Assembly: GCF_030867095.1 (NCBI RefSeq)
Contig: NC_081824.1
Location: forward strand, 148,953,433 to 149,017,432
DNA from: Alligator mississippiensis
Taxonomy: Eukaryota > Chordata > Crocodylia > Alligatoridae
DNA length: 64,000 bases
Direction of reading: 5' to 3'
Below, in pieces: positions 11,752-23,580 of the stretch (position 1 is its first letter; each line of letters begins with the position of its first letter). A model generated the notes under the pieces. That model ran no database searches. It was not told where the DNA came from and was given only the letters and a program-made list of their open reading frames with translations. Both the position numbers and the translations under genes were made by a program.

Positions 11752-13278
11752 AGGGTCATTCCTTATTAGGAAGGGGTAGAAAGCAAAGTTACAGGGCATG
11801 TAGAGCTTGGCTCCAGCAGGCTTCTGTCTCTTTCCAGTGCAGAGCAACAGAAATAAGTTGGAAACTGGCCTCTCTTCAGCACGTGTAAATTCTGAAATTT
11901 GCTTATCGGCTCTCTGGGCTGAGCCCTATGGGTGTGCTATAGAACCAGAGGCTGGAAAGGACAGAAAAAGAGGGACAAGGAATAATACAGAGACCGAGGG
12001 AGAAGTAATTGGAGAAGGCAGTGGTATAAAATGGATTAAAGGAGGGAGAGAAAGAAAAAGTGAATAATAAAATCATAGAGACCGTGTATAATAGATGGAA
12101 AAATGAATGAAAGGAAGAAGAGCAAAATGATCACAATAATAGGTTAATACTTTAAGAACTTACTTTTTTCACATCTAGTGACTAAAAGAGAGGCAGAAGA
12201 CAGAGCAAGGTAGCACCTCACAGAAGGTGTCACCATGCCCTGTCTTCTGCCAGAGCCTATTGGATAGAGTGCGATATAAATCAAATAAAGAACACATCTA
12301 AATACCTCTCTGAGTAGAGACAATTAAATTTGTATAGCTAGAGTATCCTGGCTATCTGAGTAACTCTGTATCTACAGAGTAAGTGATGGTAGTTTTGGTG
12401 GAGAAAGCTTTCTGTTTCTTCACCTGATAGGATCAGTCCTATCTCTGAATATTCTGAAACTGTCTTTACAAGAGTTAATGTTAATCCTGAAAAATAGCTT
12501 CACAGGTACCAGTCCAAGACCTTTCACTTCTCCAGTTAGTTGGTGTATTTGATATTGCATAGTTTTGTCCAAGGTTACCTCCTAGATCAGTGCCAGCTCT
12601 GCTGTAACCTGACATCCCCTGAAGCAGGAGGGCATACAGACATATTTTGATTAAAAACTATTGACTTTCTAACTAATAGGAGCATATATTTGTGGGTCCT
12701 GGCTCTTTACTGGGATTTCTAGTACTGCTGTAATACAAATAAATAGTTAGTAACCAGCCTCAAGACTAAAGAAGCATTAGAATCCTCTGATTTAATACCC
12801 TAAAATGTGGCATTCGGGGTTCCCTGAGAGCTGGTTGCGCATATAATAACCCATTTGTGAAATGCACTGGATGCTTTGCTGGAAATGGTAGAGAGCACTG
12901 ATGATTTATTTTAACACACAGTAGTACTCAGTTCAGGGTTGTTTTGTGGTAATCTAAAGGAGTCTCCAATCATGGTGTTATGAGACTCTTGAAAACTTGG
13001 TGCTACACTTGAAAGTTGAAACAATGGGCAAATTAAGTGTTTGAAGGGGTTCTTGTCAAGCTTTTAATGCTAAAGTCAATTTTTGTCTTCTCTATTTTGG
13101 ATTATGTCTGTTAAATGCCACATGACATATTTTCTAATGCTTTAGAGCCTGTGGACCTCGTGTATTCTAAAATGTGGATTGTCATCTTTGCTTGAATCCT
13201 GTTCAGTTTTGATGCGAGTTTTGACTCTTCCAGCCACAAATGCTCTTAGATTCTAATTCTTTGTTTTTCCTTTCCTAG
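11752..13278 (+). other. TAF5L intron 2, distal part
   Basis: Ordinary AT-rich intron sequence ending in the pyrimidine-rich TTTTTCCTTTCCTAG acceptor of exon 3. No exon, repeat family or RNA gene recognised. Confidence 0.5.
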
Positions 13279-13383
13279 TTCAATCTGAATCTGGTTGTGC
13301 CAATGTAGTGTCTGCAGCTCCCTGCCTGGCAGAACCACAGCAATATGAAGTACAGTTTGGACGACTACGCAACTTTCTCACAG
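13279..13383 (+). CDS. TAF5L: TAF5L exon 3 (residues 48-83)
   Basis: A 105-base exon between a TTTCCTAG acceptor and an ACAG|GTGAGT donor, in phase 1 at both edges. It completes the split Val codon and encodes 'QSESGCANVVSAAPCLAEPQ' followed by 'QYEVQFGRLRNFLT', which matches the linker and the start of the TAF5 N-terminal (NTD2) domain in vertebrate TAF5L. The encoded segment leads into the helical NTD2 domain that TAF5-family proteins use for assembly with histone-fold TAFs. Exon boundaries keep the reading frame with exons 2 and 4, and the order and orientation agree with the rest of the gene. Confidence 0.95.
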
Positions 13384-13502
13384 GTGAGTGGCTGGAGGAA
13401 GGTAGAAGCTTATTGACAGATAAGCAGTATGCATTTTTGGTTCCTTTATAAGTGTACATTTTTTGCATGTTCACTCTTTTCCAAATGAGCGATTTGCATC
13501 TG

Positions 13503-13839
13503 AGGGCACTTTTACACGTGCTCTGGGGGTGGGGTGGGCAATGCTTTAATTGTAGTGACTCCAAGAGCCCCTCTAATGAAAGTGCCTCCGCGTCTCATAT
13601 ACCAGCCTCCCTGCACTTAAAAATAGCAGCAAGGGTGCTTGAACTAAAGCTTGGTTGAGCTTTAGTTCAAGCATCTCTGCCACCATTTTTAAATGTGGGG
13701 ACACTGATACACAAGATGTAAGAGGCTGCTGGAGCGTGGCAGTTGCCACACTCCAGCAGACTCGATTAATAAAGCGTGCTCCAGTGCTCTGGAATTCCAG
13801 TGCATCGGAGCAGCCTTCCATCTCATGTATAGGCACCCT
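13503..13839 (+). mobile_element. Foldback hAT-like MITE in TAF5L intron 3
   Basis: Left end AGGGCACTTTTACACGTG and right end CTCATGTATAGGCACCCT are imperfect inverse complements. The centre is a near-perfect hairpin: GCTTGAACTAAAGCT at about 13638-13652 pairs with AGCTTTAGTTCAAGC at about 13659-13673. Further arms (GCAGCAAGGG, CTGCTGGAGCGTGGC / GCCACACTCCAGCAG) extend it. No matching target duplication could be read, so ends are approximate. Confidence 0.6.
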
Positions 13840-16205
13840 AAAAGAGATGATTTCTGGATTTCTCTATCTTCATTGAGTAAAAAGACATCTTAAAATTAAA
13901 ATGATGTTTCCAACTTGAAATTTCTTACCTGTTTTTAAAGGTAAAACCCAGGATTACTGCAACTGAAGGATCGTTATATTTTTCAGTGCGTTTTTGAGCA
14001 CAGCCATTTAAACAGTTCCCCTTTGCCTAAGTCAGCTTGCCTTCATGTTTGTGTAAATCTTTCGCATAACAGCCAGAGAGAAGGGAAGAGGTTTTTTTTT
14101 TTAATTGTAATTTTTGTTTTGTTTTGTTGTTTGTTTTTCTTTTAAATGTCATTTCAAAACTACACAAATTGGCAGATAAGTTGGAGGCAAGTGCAGTACT
14201 GTTGGGTTTTTTTAATTATTATTATTCCTTTAGTCTATCCTGTGATAAGTGATTATTTGAATATACTTTTGACTCTTTTTTTTATGGATTGTACAGATTT
14301 TTAAGACACATTTTGCCCCATTAAATTTACCTGAGTTTTTTGTTCCAAGATGTTTGTCATGGGTTATCCCCTTCATGGCTTGGAGGAAAACCCTCTAACT
14401 CTGCCTACTCTAGGATGAGTAATCCTGATGAGATTTAATGGAAGGGTAGGAGGGAACACTTCCCGTCATAGCTCAGCTGGTAAGGACTGTTTTGGTCTAT
14501 AACCTTATCCTGACCATCAGTGGTACTAATGGTATGAAATTTCTCTATGCCGTATTATAGTTCGAGGGTTAAGATACCACCAAGAAGCATGGGTGCTCTT
14601 TGCATGATGGCAGTTAAACTTGGCATGTTAGCAACCTTTTGGGAAGAGTCGAGTGTAATTTTCCTAGCACTTCATTGTCTGAGACCCAGAAGGGCCATTT
14701 TAGCCAGCCTTCAAGGCCCTGTCCATTACAGTCCCCCTTTCTGTCCTCTGGTTTCAGTCTTGATTTTACTTGCCTGCATCCCCTCTTTCCTCACTACATG
14801 CACACTTCCGCATCTGTGGGATGTAGCATGAAGCCAGCAAGCCTCAAGAAGCTATTTCATGCTGGCCGTGGCCCTGAATAATTGCTATTGCACCTTTCCC
14901 AGCAATCCATCCCTGAGGAGCTCAGCAGTGTGTCCTTTGCATCATGGCTGACCTCCAGCCTCTTTTTTCAGTGAGATCCTGCCTCTCATTGCACTTTTTG
15001 AGGCATGGGAATGGAACCAGCACACTTACAGGTGGCTTGATCTCTCGGTGGAGGGTTGTAGAAGTACTAAGCAGTTGCCTGTGTCCTGGATAAGGAGAGA
15101 GGATAAGGCTTGAGAATGTTACGAGGGAGAGACAGACGGAGAGGCAAAGTGCAGGGTGGAGCAGGAAAAGTGCTGTAAGAGCATTTAATAAAGGAAGAAG
15201 TAAATAACCCAGTGGAAAGGAAAAAAAAATAAATGGGGTAGGGGAAGTAAGACAAGGGAATCAAGAAGTAAAAAAAGAGGGGTGTAAAGAGAGGCTTAGC
15301 TATAACCCTGATTAATACATGTGTGCCGTTTCATTAATTGGAACATTTTGGGCTGTGAACCACCCCTGGCTGCCTGTCTTCCCTGCCAGGGTTTGTATAG
15401 CCCTGCTCTCTGCATGTTAAGGCTAGTGAGAAGAAAGCAGCTCCAAGAAGATGGTGAAAGGGGGTGGAGCTGTGAGGCTTGAGTCTTTTCAAGGTACAGT
15501 GTATCCTAAACAGTTCATTAGACAGTGTACTTACTAGGAATTACCGTTGGGATTTGCTTTGGCCAAGAGAGAGAGCAGGCACAGGAATAAATCTGAAGCA
15601 CAACATGTTACAGCTACATTTCAAAAACCAACTGTTAGTAAGTTTGTTCTCTGTCACAGAAAATCCATTCCAGGCAGTTAAAGGCAGCAAATACAGTTTG
15701 TGCTGGAGTTGAAGAAAAACTCAGCCAGAGGTGCAAATAAAAACATTTGCCAGTTTGACTTATGCACCAGGCTTTTGCAGTGTTTAAATGCATGTCTAAA
15801 CATATGGTGTTCTTACAGGGGCAGTTGTTTCAGTAAACAGAGCTTTTAAAAGAATTTTTTTCTTCTAATCAAAAAGAACATTTCAGCTGACACGTGGTTT
15901 ATGGTGTGTGTTCTGCAGAATGGGGCCTTAATTGAATATGGTGGTAGTAACAGAAGTAGGGGCTTCCTAGCTGAGTTGCATGTTGAGAGTCCCTGCCACA
16001 GAGCTGAATTTTTTTTTTTTTAAATCAGAGAGGTGAGATATTCTTTACATTTCCTTCAGCGATACTAACAAAAGGCCAGACACTTGTGTGTAATGGCAGT
16101 GAAGACCATTTGAATGAATTTTCCTTGCGTTTTCCTGCCTTATGTTTCCTGTAGATAATTGCTGGGGAGAAATCATAATGCATGTTGTTGCCTGTTTCAA
16201 TTCAG
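13840..16205 (+). other. TAF5L intron 3, remainder
   Basis: AT-rich intron with several T tracts. Ends in the acceptor TTTCAATTCAG of exon 4. Nothing else recognisable. Confidence 0.5.
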
Positions 16206-16930
16206 ATTCAGATTCCCAGCACAGCCATGAAGTGATGCCTCTTCTGTATCCCCTCTTCGTCTACCTCCATCTTAACATGGTCCAACACGGCCTAAAGAGC
16301 ACAGTGGACAGTTTCTACAGCCGCTTCCATGGCATGTTCTTGCAGAATGCCAGTCAGAAAGATATCATTGAGCAGTTGCAGACTACCATGACTATTCAAG
16401 ATATCCTGTCGAACTTCAAGCTCCGGGCTTTTCTGGACAACAAATATGTCATCCGTCTTCAAGAGGACAGCTACAACTACCTTCTTCGCTACCTCCAAAG
16501 CGACAACAACAATGCTCTTTGCAAAGTTCTTACCTTGCACATTCACCTGGATGTGCAGCCTGCCAAGAGGACAGACTACCAGCTTTATGCCAGTGGCAGC
16601 TCCTTGCGCAATGAGAGTAATGGCCTGGAACCTGCCGACATGCCTGCTTCCATCCTGCAGAACGAGGCAGCGCTAGACTTACTGCAGGACAGCATTAAGA
16701 GGGTCAGGGATGGCCCCCCTTCCTTAACCACCATCTGTTTCTATGCCTTCTATAACACAGAGCAGTTGCTGAACACGGCCGAGATCTCACCGGACAGCAA
16801 GCTGCTTGCTGCTGGATTTGATAATTCTTGTGTAAAGCTGTGGAGCCTGCGATCCAGGAAGTTAAAATCTGAGCCACATCTTGTAGATGTGTCCCGAATC
16901 CGCCTGGCTTGTGATGTTCTGGATGAGGAG
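16206..16930 (+). CDS. TAF5L: TAF5L exon 4 (residues 83-324; NTD2 domain and first WD40 repeat)
   Basis: The largest internal exon of 725 bases. It encodes most of the TAF5-type NTD2 domain (about residues 83-215, with 'HEVMPLLYPLFVYLHLNMV' and 'ESFYSRFHG'-like 'SFYSRFHGMFLQNASQKD'), a linker, and the first WD40 repeat at about 270-297 ending 'NSCVKLWSL'. In the family NTD2 gives the scaffold contacts and the WD40 propeller docks the histone-fold TAFs in SAGA. The upstream edge is a CAATTCAG acceptor. The downstream edge at an acidic Glu-Glu is fixed by frame and by equal length with mammalian protein, but the donor there is GTCTGA, which departs from the GTRAGT consensus at +3 to +6. Confidence 0.95.
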
Positions 16931-19900
16931 GTCTGAGCATCCTTTTTTTTTCCTATTAATCCATTTTGGAATGTGTGTAGAATATCTAGTAGCACTCACA
17001 TAAAAACAATTTCAATTTAATGTTTCCTCACTGTGGAAGATAGAGGCGGATATGCCTGAAACAGAAGGAAAGAAGGCAATGTGACTGTAGAAAGCTGGGT
17101 GATTTCGGATGTCTTATGAGCTATTGCCATCCCTCCTTCCTCCTGTAGCAGCCAGTCACAAAGATAAATGTGAGAGCTTTTTGTGGACAAGCCCAAAGCA
17201 GCCTGATGGTCTTAGTCCCCTGCCTCCATTTCTGCTGTTCTTGGCACAGTTATTTGCAGAAAGGGAGCCTGGCACCAGTGAAGGCCCATGAAGGAACACT
17301 TTAAGAGTACAAAATAAGGAATAAGACAGCAAACAGGAAAATTAATAGGAAAGAAGTCATGAAGGGAGAGAGGAGTGGAACAGATACAAGGTCAGGGTGT
17401 GGTATGAAGAGTTGGGTGGAGGCTTGTCCTTGTACCCGACTGTCTCCGGGGAAGCTCCAGAAAGGCTAAGAATCTCTGGGCTCAGTAAGCAGTACTTAAA
17501 TGGTTAATACAGAGAAATTATTCAAGGCAGTTCACATTAACGAGATTGTCTATTCTCACTACTGTGAGAGAGGATGGGGAGGGGGATCTATGTGCCTTCA
17601 TGTGCCTGGTTAAAAGGTATCCTCTAGTTTACACCACTTTTTCCTCCTGTTGTAGCTCCAGTCAGCTCCATTTCTGCTTGCATATCACAGCGCAGTACAT
17701 ATCAAATCAGGACTTGCAACTCTTCCTCTGTTTAATCGCCCTTCCAAGCTAGACCTCCCTTGCCCTGGCGCCCTGCAGCTTTGCTGCAGGAACAACCTGT
17801 GTTTTCCCATTTTCTTTTGACAAAAATCTCAAACCATTGAGGTTTTGAAGATCTGTTTACTCTGAAAGAGTAAAAGGAGCCTGTAGCCTAATGATTTATG
17901 GGCAAGGATTGCTTTGTTAGTCACCTTGGGAACCAGAGGCAGACTTCCAGGTTTGATAGCAGTGTAGCTATATGCTCAGCTGGCCCAGAGTTAACTCATT
18001 CTGGTGAGCAAAAGGATTGGTAGCTCAGGCCTATCCCAGGACCGGACTCGGGTTCCACACTGCCTTCATAATAAGGCTTGGAAGTCAAAAGATCTTGCAC
18101 GTCTTGAAGCATCCGCTAAAGGAGAGAGATGTAAGCAATTTGTGGTGGAGGGGAATTTGTGGCAAATGTACAGTTTTCCTTAGATTGTCTGTTGGCCACA
18201 TGCTGTGTAGAGTCACTGATTTACATCTGACTTTTTAGAAATAAAAATCTTGCCAGTTTGGAATGTGTATTGCTTCTTGCTGGCAAGTGTCTGAACAACC
18301 ATCTCATGTAAAGGCTCTTATCACTTATTTGTGTCCATTGCAATATCTCCGTGCATGTTTAAAACAAACTTGCCTAGACATTAGCACAGATCAGAACCAT
18401 CCATCTTCACCCACTGACCAAATAAATGCCACCCTGACTACAAGAATGAGTTTACAGGAAAACTGGGATGCACCCACACTCCTTATGACTTATATGCTAA
18501 AACTTCCAAACTCCAATTAGAAAGGGAAGCAGTTCCACTACTGAGGGCCTTCCAATGAGGATATACCACCACAGATACCAAGGAATTCAAACCTGGGGCC
18601 AGGCATTTGGATATTACTGGGATGGAGGACACGGACATTGAGGCTGTGTAGAGTATGTGGGCAGGTTGCAAATAGCATTGTGTGAGGAGAGGCTGTATTT
18701 CATGGAGCTGTAAAGGAATGATGCTTTCACTGCTCACTGGTTGCATGCAGTGAGTGCCTTAAATGAGAAGCACAGCAGTGGGTAATACAGAATCATCTAC
18801 AACGGTGCCTCACTTTGGTGGTTTTCTCTTTTATGTTGCATCTAGTCCAGTTAGGGCTTTTTGTGTTTTTGTTTCTGGGTTTTTTTGTAAAAGGGAGATG
18901 GAATCATTGCATTTCTGTAGTGCCTAAAGTAATTTTGTCTTCAACTTTTCTAGCTTGCAGCAAACATAATGTCTGCATTCAATTTCTTTAGGCACAAAAT
19001 GTTAGAATTGCTCTAGTGCTAAATAGATCATTTTCTGGAAATATGGCAGCGTTACCCTACATCAGGTTTTTTGTACTTGTTTTGTATAGATGAGAAGTGG
19101 CTGAGATTAAAAATAATTCTGCAAGCATGAATGGTACAGAAGTTCAGTTGTTTCAAGTTGGCATTGTATATCCTAAAATTAAGAGTCAAAAGGTTTCTAG
19201 CAGGTGGAGTATACAGGGCTGGGAGAAGAATTTCTTAGTGAATGTGATACCATACCATGCACTTCAGCAGTGATGTTTCATCTTGAGAATACTGGAGGCT
19301 TGAGCCTGCCCTTTGTGATGAAACAAGTCCATTGTCATTAAAACCATATGGTCCTTGGGCTTTGTATTCTCTCATTTAACTATATGCTCGATGTCCAATA
19401 TAATAAGTGATTCTGCAGCTGTGCAAATGACCTCCTAATTTGTCTGTCTGCAGTGTTGCCATGCAAGTCCCTGGTGCTACATAAATCAAGCACAGAAACA
19501 CGCTGGAAAGCTTCCTACTTACTGACTAGGCTTTTTATATTCTTATGCTACTATGGTGGTGACTGGCAAGTTCTTTTGATGCTTTCTAAAAAATAAATCT
19601 GTTAAAATATTTGCTCTTTTCAAACCATATGCTACAAATAATAAAATGTAGTTGTCAGTACAAGTAGCTGGTTGTCTTGAAAAGGGTAAATATTATGATT
19701 TAACTTATTTACTTACTGAAATATAAAGGAAACGCACATTGTTCACCCTAACCAGTAGTAGTAACCACTTTAAAAGGGATTATTGATAGCCTCAGTAATG
19801 TTCAGTGGTATATTATACACAGTAAGTGTGTGTGTATTTTCATATTTAATGTATGGTGCAGGTATTCTGAAAAAGGAGAAGAGATGCCTTGCCCTCCATG

Positions 19901-20905
19901 CCTACTATAACACAGACCTCTTTCTGTTATTGTTCTAACCGTTACAGGTGCTCGCCTCAAGTGTAATAGAGCAGAAACATGGAGTGAAGAACATTTTTGT
20001 GCATAGCATTTCTTCTTGAATGATGGAAATGAAGAAATGGAGCTTAGTTCAGTGTAGCAGCAACTTTAATGATCCTTTATTCAGGCACCAGATTTAATCT
20101 GGGTAGTTGACTGTCCTGGATGAGGCAGAAAGAGGAAACTTCAGCTGTTCAGGAGCATTGTATGTGAACTCCTAACAGTTGTACACGGCTATAATGTTGA
20201 GAGTGTACAAGCATAAGAGGAAAGATTTGCAGTAGGTGAATACCTGGCTACTGGAGTAAAGGGCTGTGTTAGAGTAAGGGAAGATGGACACATGCTTGTA
20301 GATGGTCTATAAAACAAACCGTTCTGCTGGCGTAAAGTAAAAAATGAGATTTACACAGGTCACAGCAACTGTCCTGTATTACAAAGGATATTAGTGCATT
20401 CCTTTTAGCAATTTGTAAGACATCTTACAATTATCTCTACACTTTGGAGACTGTAGTTCTTCATTAATGTGTTAATAGGGCTGGCAGACAGTAAAGGTCC
20501 CAGCAAATCATGTGCCTACTGTGCAAAGGTGGCAGCCTTTTGAGTAAGAATGGGAAGGCACATGTTAAAGCTTGTAGTCTTTGTGCCACACCCCTGTTGC
20601 AGAGACAGAATTGACATCAGAAAGCTCCCGTTGGCGCTGACAACAATGCAGGAAAGTGATTTGAGAATTAACATTACTAGCTAAAAAGTCTCACTGCCTA
20701 AGCAGCAAAACCTAGAAAGTTAACAAGCTACCAAATTTAAGTTCAATGTTGGGTCATCTTCATAAAAAGCCCTGGGAGTTCTGGCTGAAGAACGCTTGAA
20801 GACGCATGTTGGCAACATTGGGCCCTCAGAGCTCTTTGTTCTGCCTGCAGCAGGGGCTACTGTGACCTTTTTGGCAGCAGGAGGCTTTGTGATGGTAGTG
20901 GCAGC
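16931..20905 (+). other. TAF5L intron 4, proximal part
   Basis: About 4 kb of AT-rich intron with no recognisable transposon, exon or RNA gene. It is notably repeat-poor compared with the DNA on either side. Confidence 0.5.
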
Positions 20906-21595
20906 ATAGATTCATAGATGTTAGGGTCGGAAGGGACCTCAATAGATCATCGAGTCCAACCCCCTGCATAAGCAGGAAAGAGTGCTGGGTCTAGATGACC
21001 CCAGCTAGATACTCATCTAACCTCCTCTTGAAGACCCCCAGGGTAGGGGAGAGCACCACCTCCCTTGGGAGTCCGTTCCAGACCTTGGCCACTCGAACTG
21101 TGAAGAAGTTCTTCCTAATGTCCAATCTAAATCTGCTCTCTGCTAGCTTGTGGCCATTGTTTCTTGTTAACCCCTGGGTGCGCCTTGGTGAATAAAACCT
21201 CACCAATTCCCTTCTGTGCCCCCGTGATGAACTTATAGGCAGCCACAAGGTCGCCTCTCAACCTTCTCTTGCAGAGGCTGAAAAGGTCCAGGTTCTCTAG
21301 TCTCTCCTCGTAGGGCTTGGTCTGCAAGCCCTTAACCATACAAGTGGCCCTTCTCTGGACCCTCTCCAGGTTATCCGCATCCTTCTTGAAGTGTGGCGCC
21401 CAGAATTGCACACAGTACTCCAACTGCGGTCTGACCAGTGCCCGATAGAGGGGAAGTATCACCTCCTTGGACCTATTTGTCATGCATCTGCTGATGCACG
21501 ATAAAGTGCCATTGGCTTTTCTGATGGCTTCGTCACACTGCCGACTCATGTTCATCTTGGAGTCCACTAGGACTCCAAGATCCCTTTCCACTTCC
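20906..21595 (-). mobile_element. CR1 LINE 3' portion in TAF5L intron 4
   Basis: Antisense CR1: 3' end at 20906 (TTCATAGATGTTAGGGTCGG, GTCCAACCCCCTGC). Two overlapping frames at 20991-21248 and 21127-21666 preserve the ORF2 C-terminus, including '[20 protein letters not shown]' and 'LERVQRRAT'. The frame is only shifted once, so this copy is younger than the one at 3345. It is oriented against TAF5L transcription. Confidence 0.9.
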
Positions 21596-22272
21596 GGAAA
21601 GGCAGGCAGAGTGGGAGTGGTGATTGCAGCTTCATCAGTGCAGGTTAGGTGGGAAGTGGTCCACATTCACAGTTAAGCTCCATTAAAGTGTCCCACTGCT
21701 GCACAGTGTTGCCAGTCCATGCTCTGTGAGCTTAGTAAACCCTAAACCAAGGTTGGACTTACGGGCCTTGATGTTGAGCAGGCCATTTACTGAACCTCAT
21801 TTTTCTATGCTGTCAAAAAGTAGTAGTCAGGAAGTCCTGGAAAACTTGAGTTTCCTCTGGGGACAGGAAATGTTGTTTCTTCAGGGAACTTTAACCAGGT
21901 TTGAGATGATTAAAAATGAAGAGGGCTGGTCACAAACAAGGGCCTTTGATACTTACAGGGGTTAACTAAGCTGAGTTTTGCCTAGTTTTAGAGGTTAGCA
22001 TTGGCAGAAAGCACCTGACAGTCTTGGAGAAGGAAACTCCCATATCCAATGAACAGCTACAGGCCAGGCATGGTGAGCATCTCTTGCTGCTGTGAGTGAG
22101 CCTCAAACCAGACTGAGAGAGGATGTCCTTCCAGGGGGGAGAGCAGTTCAGCTTTAAGATTTATTCAGTCTTTGAGGTCTCAGCTTCTCCAGTTCAGAGG
22201 GGTGCCACTTGTAGGTTTCTTGCATGTTTATACTGTACACTGAAATATACTCTTGCTTTTTCTTTGGTCCAG
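21596..22272 (+). other. TAF5L intron 4, distal part
   Basis: Unremarkable intron ending in TTGCTTTTTCTTTGGTCCAG, a strong acceptor for exon 5. The open frame continues upstream of the acceptor to 22123, but that part has no homology to TAF5L and is intron. Confidence 0.6.
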
Positions 22273-23070
22273 GAGGAAGAGGATGACAATGTAGGCACCG
22301 AAATGAAGATCCTGAGAGGACACTGTGGACCAGTGTATAGCACAAGGTTCCTGTCAGACAGTTCAGGACTCTTATCTTGTTCTGAAGATATGTCTATCAG
22401 ATACTGGGACCTTGGAAGCTTTACAAACACTGTGTTGTACCAAGGGCACGCCTACCCTGTCTGGGATTTGGACATCAGTCCTTGCAGCCTGTACTTTGCC
22501 AGTGGTTCCCATGATCGCACAGCGAGACTCTGGTCATTTGATCGGACGTACCCACTGCGCATATATGCAGGTCACTTGGCAGACGTGGACTGTGTCAAGT
22601 TCCACCCCAATTCCAACTACTTGGCAACAGGCTCCACAGACAAAACTGTGAGGCTCTGGAGTACTCAGCAAGGGAGCTCTGTGCGCCTCTTCACAGGTCA
22701 CCGCGGCCCTGTGCTAGCACTCGCATTTTCTCCCAATGGTAAGTACCTGGCTTCAGCGGGTGAAGACCAGCGGTTAAAGCTGTGGGACCTGGCCTCTGGC
22801 ACGCTTTACAAAGAGCTGAGAGGGCACACGGACAACATAACCAGCCTTACCTTTAGCCCCGACAGTAGTTTGATTGCCTCTGCATCCATGGATAATTCTG
22901 TTCGGGTATGGGACATCCGGAACACTTACTGCAACACCCCAGCAGATGGTTCTTCGAGTGAACTGGTTGGTGTATATAGTGGACAAATGAATAATGTACT
23001 GAGTGTACAATTTATGGCCTGTAACCTTCTTCTAGTGACTGGAATTGCACAAGAAAATCAGGAACATTAA
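22273..23070 (+). CDS. TAF5L: TAF5L exon 5 (residues 325-589; WD40 repeats 2-6 and stop)
   Basis: The last coding exon. After an acidic stretch (EEEDDN), five WD40 repeats follow at regular 42-residue spacing: about 338-371 (ends IRYWDL), 380-413 (ARLWSF), 422-455 (VRLWST), 464-497 (LKLWDL) and 506-539 (VRVWDI). Each has the GH near its start and WD or WS at its end. The C-terminal segment ends GIAQENQEH, then TAA. With the repeat in exon 4 this makes six readable repeats; the seventh blade of the propeller is probably formed by the less regular C-terminal segment. The exon is intact and strongly conserved in sense, so the gene is functional by appearance. Confidence 0.96.
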   Translation, partial: EEEDDNVGTEMKILRGHCGPVYSTRFLSDSSGLLSCSEDMSIRYWDLGSFTNTVLYQGHAYPVWDLDISPCSLYFASGSHDRTARLWSFDRTYPLRIYAGHLADVDCVKFHPNSNYLATGSTDKTVRLWSTQQGSSVRLFTGHRGPVLALAFSPNGKYLASAGEDQRLKLWDLASGTLYKELRGHTDNITSLTFSPDSSLIASASMDNSVRVWDIRNTYCNTPADGSSSELVGVYSGQMNNVLSVQFMACNLLLVTGIAQENQEH

Positions 23071-23580
23071 TTTTTTTTTTTTTATGGAGGCGGGTGGGCA
23101 TATTGAATGCCAGAGTCCATTATGAATTGAGAAGAAATGACTGACTGTGAAACACTTTTCTTTCCCTCTTCCATTGGCAGGCAGGTTCGGGATGGTGCAA
23201 ATACTTTAGAATGCTTTGCCCACAGAATGACCTATGCTATTGAATAGTGAGGAAAGGAGGGATTACAGAACATTGTATTTTAGTCTTTAATTGACTGGGC
23301 GATGAGAAATAGGGTTCCCCCTGCCCCCTTGTTAAGTAATTTGGGAAAACCAAAAATCTGGCCCAGAAAAATAAAATTGCTAAGTGGGTAAGCTGCTGTG
23401 ATCCGCACTTAAATATCTTGGCACTGGCCCAACTGGTAGCTAAGGTTTTGCATGCGTGTAGAAGTACTGGCCTGCTTCTGTTGTTTTATTCTGTTTTCTG
23501 TTCTGTTTTATTTTCCTTCTTCCCCCTCCCTGGAATTTAAGAGCCTTATGTTAAAATAAAATGATTACTTTTACAATAAT
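23071..23580 (+). other. TAF5L: TAF5L 3' UTR with candidate poly(A) signals
   Basis: Unique AT-rich DNA following the stop codon. Canonical AATAAA hexamers occur at 23370-23375 and 23555-23560, the second followed by a TTTTACAATAATGG region. Either could end the transcript; a longer UTR to about 24220 is possible. There is no sequence sign that settles which is used. Confidence 0.5.

Noticed and set aside
22123..22272. Upstream extension of the TAF5L exon 5 frame
   Set aside because: The strong acceptor at 22271-22272 and exact protein length with exon 4 joined at 22273 show that the upstream part is intron.
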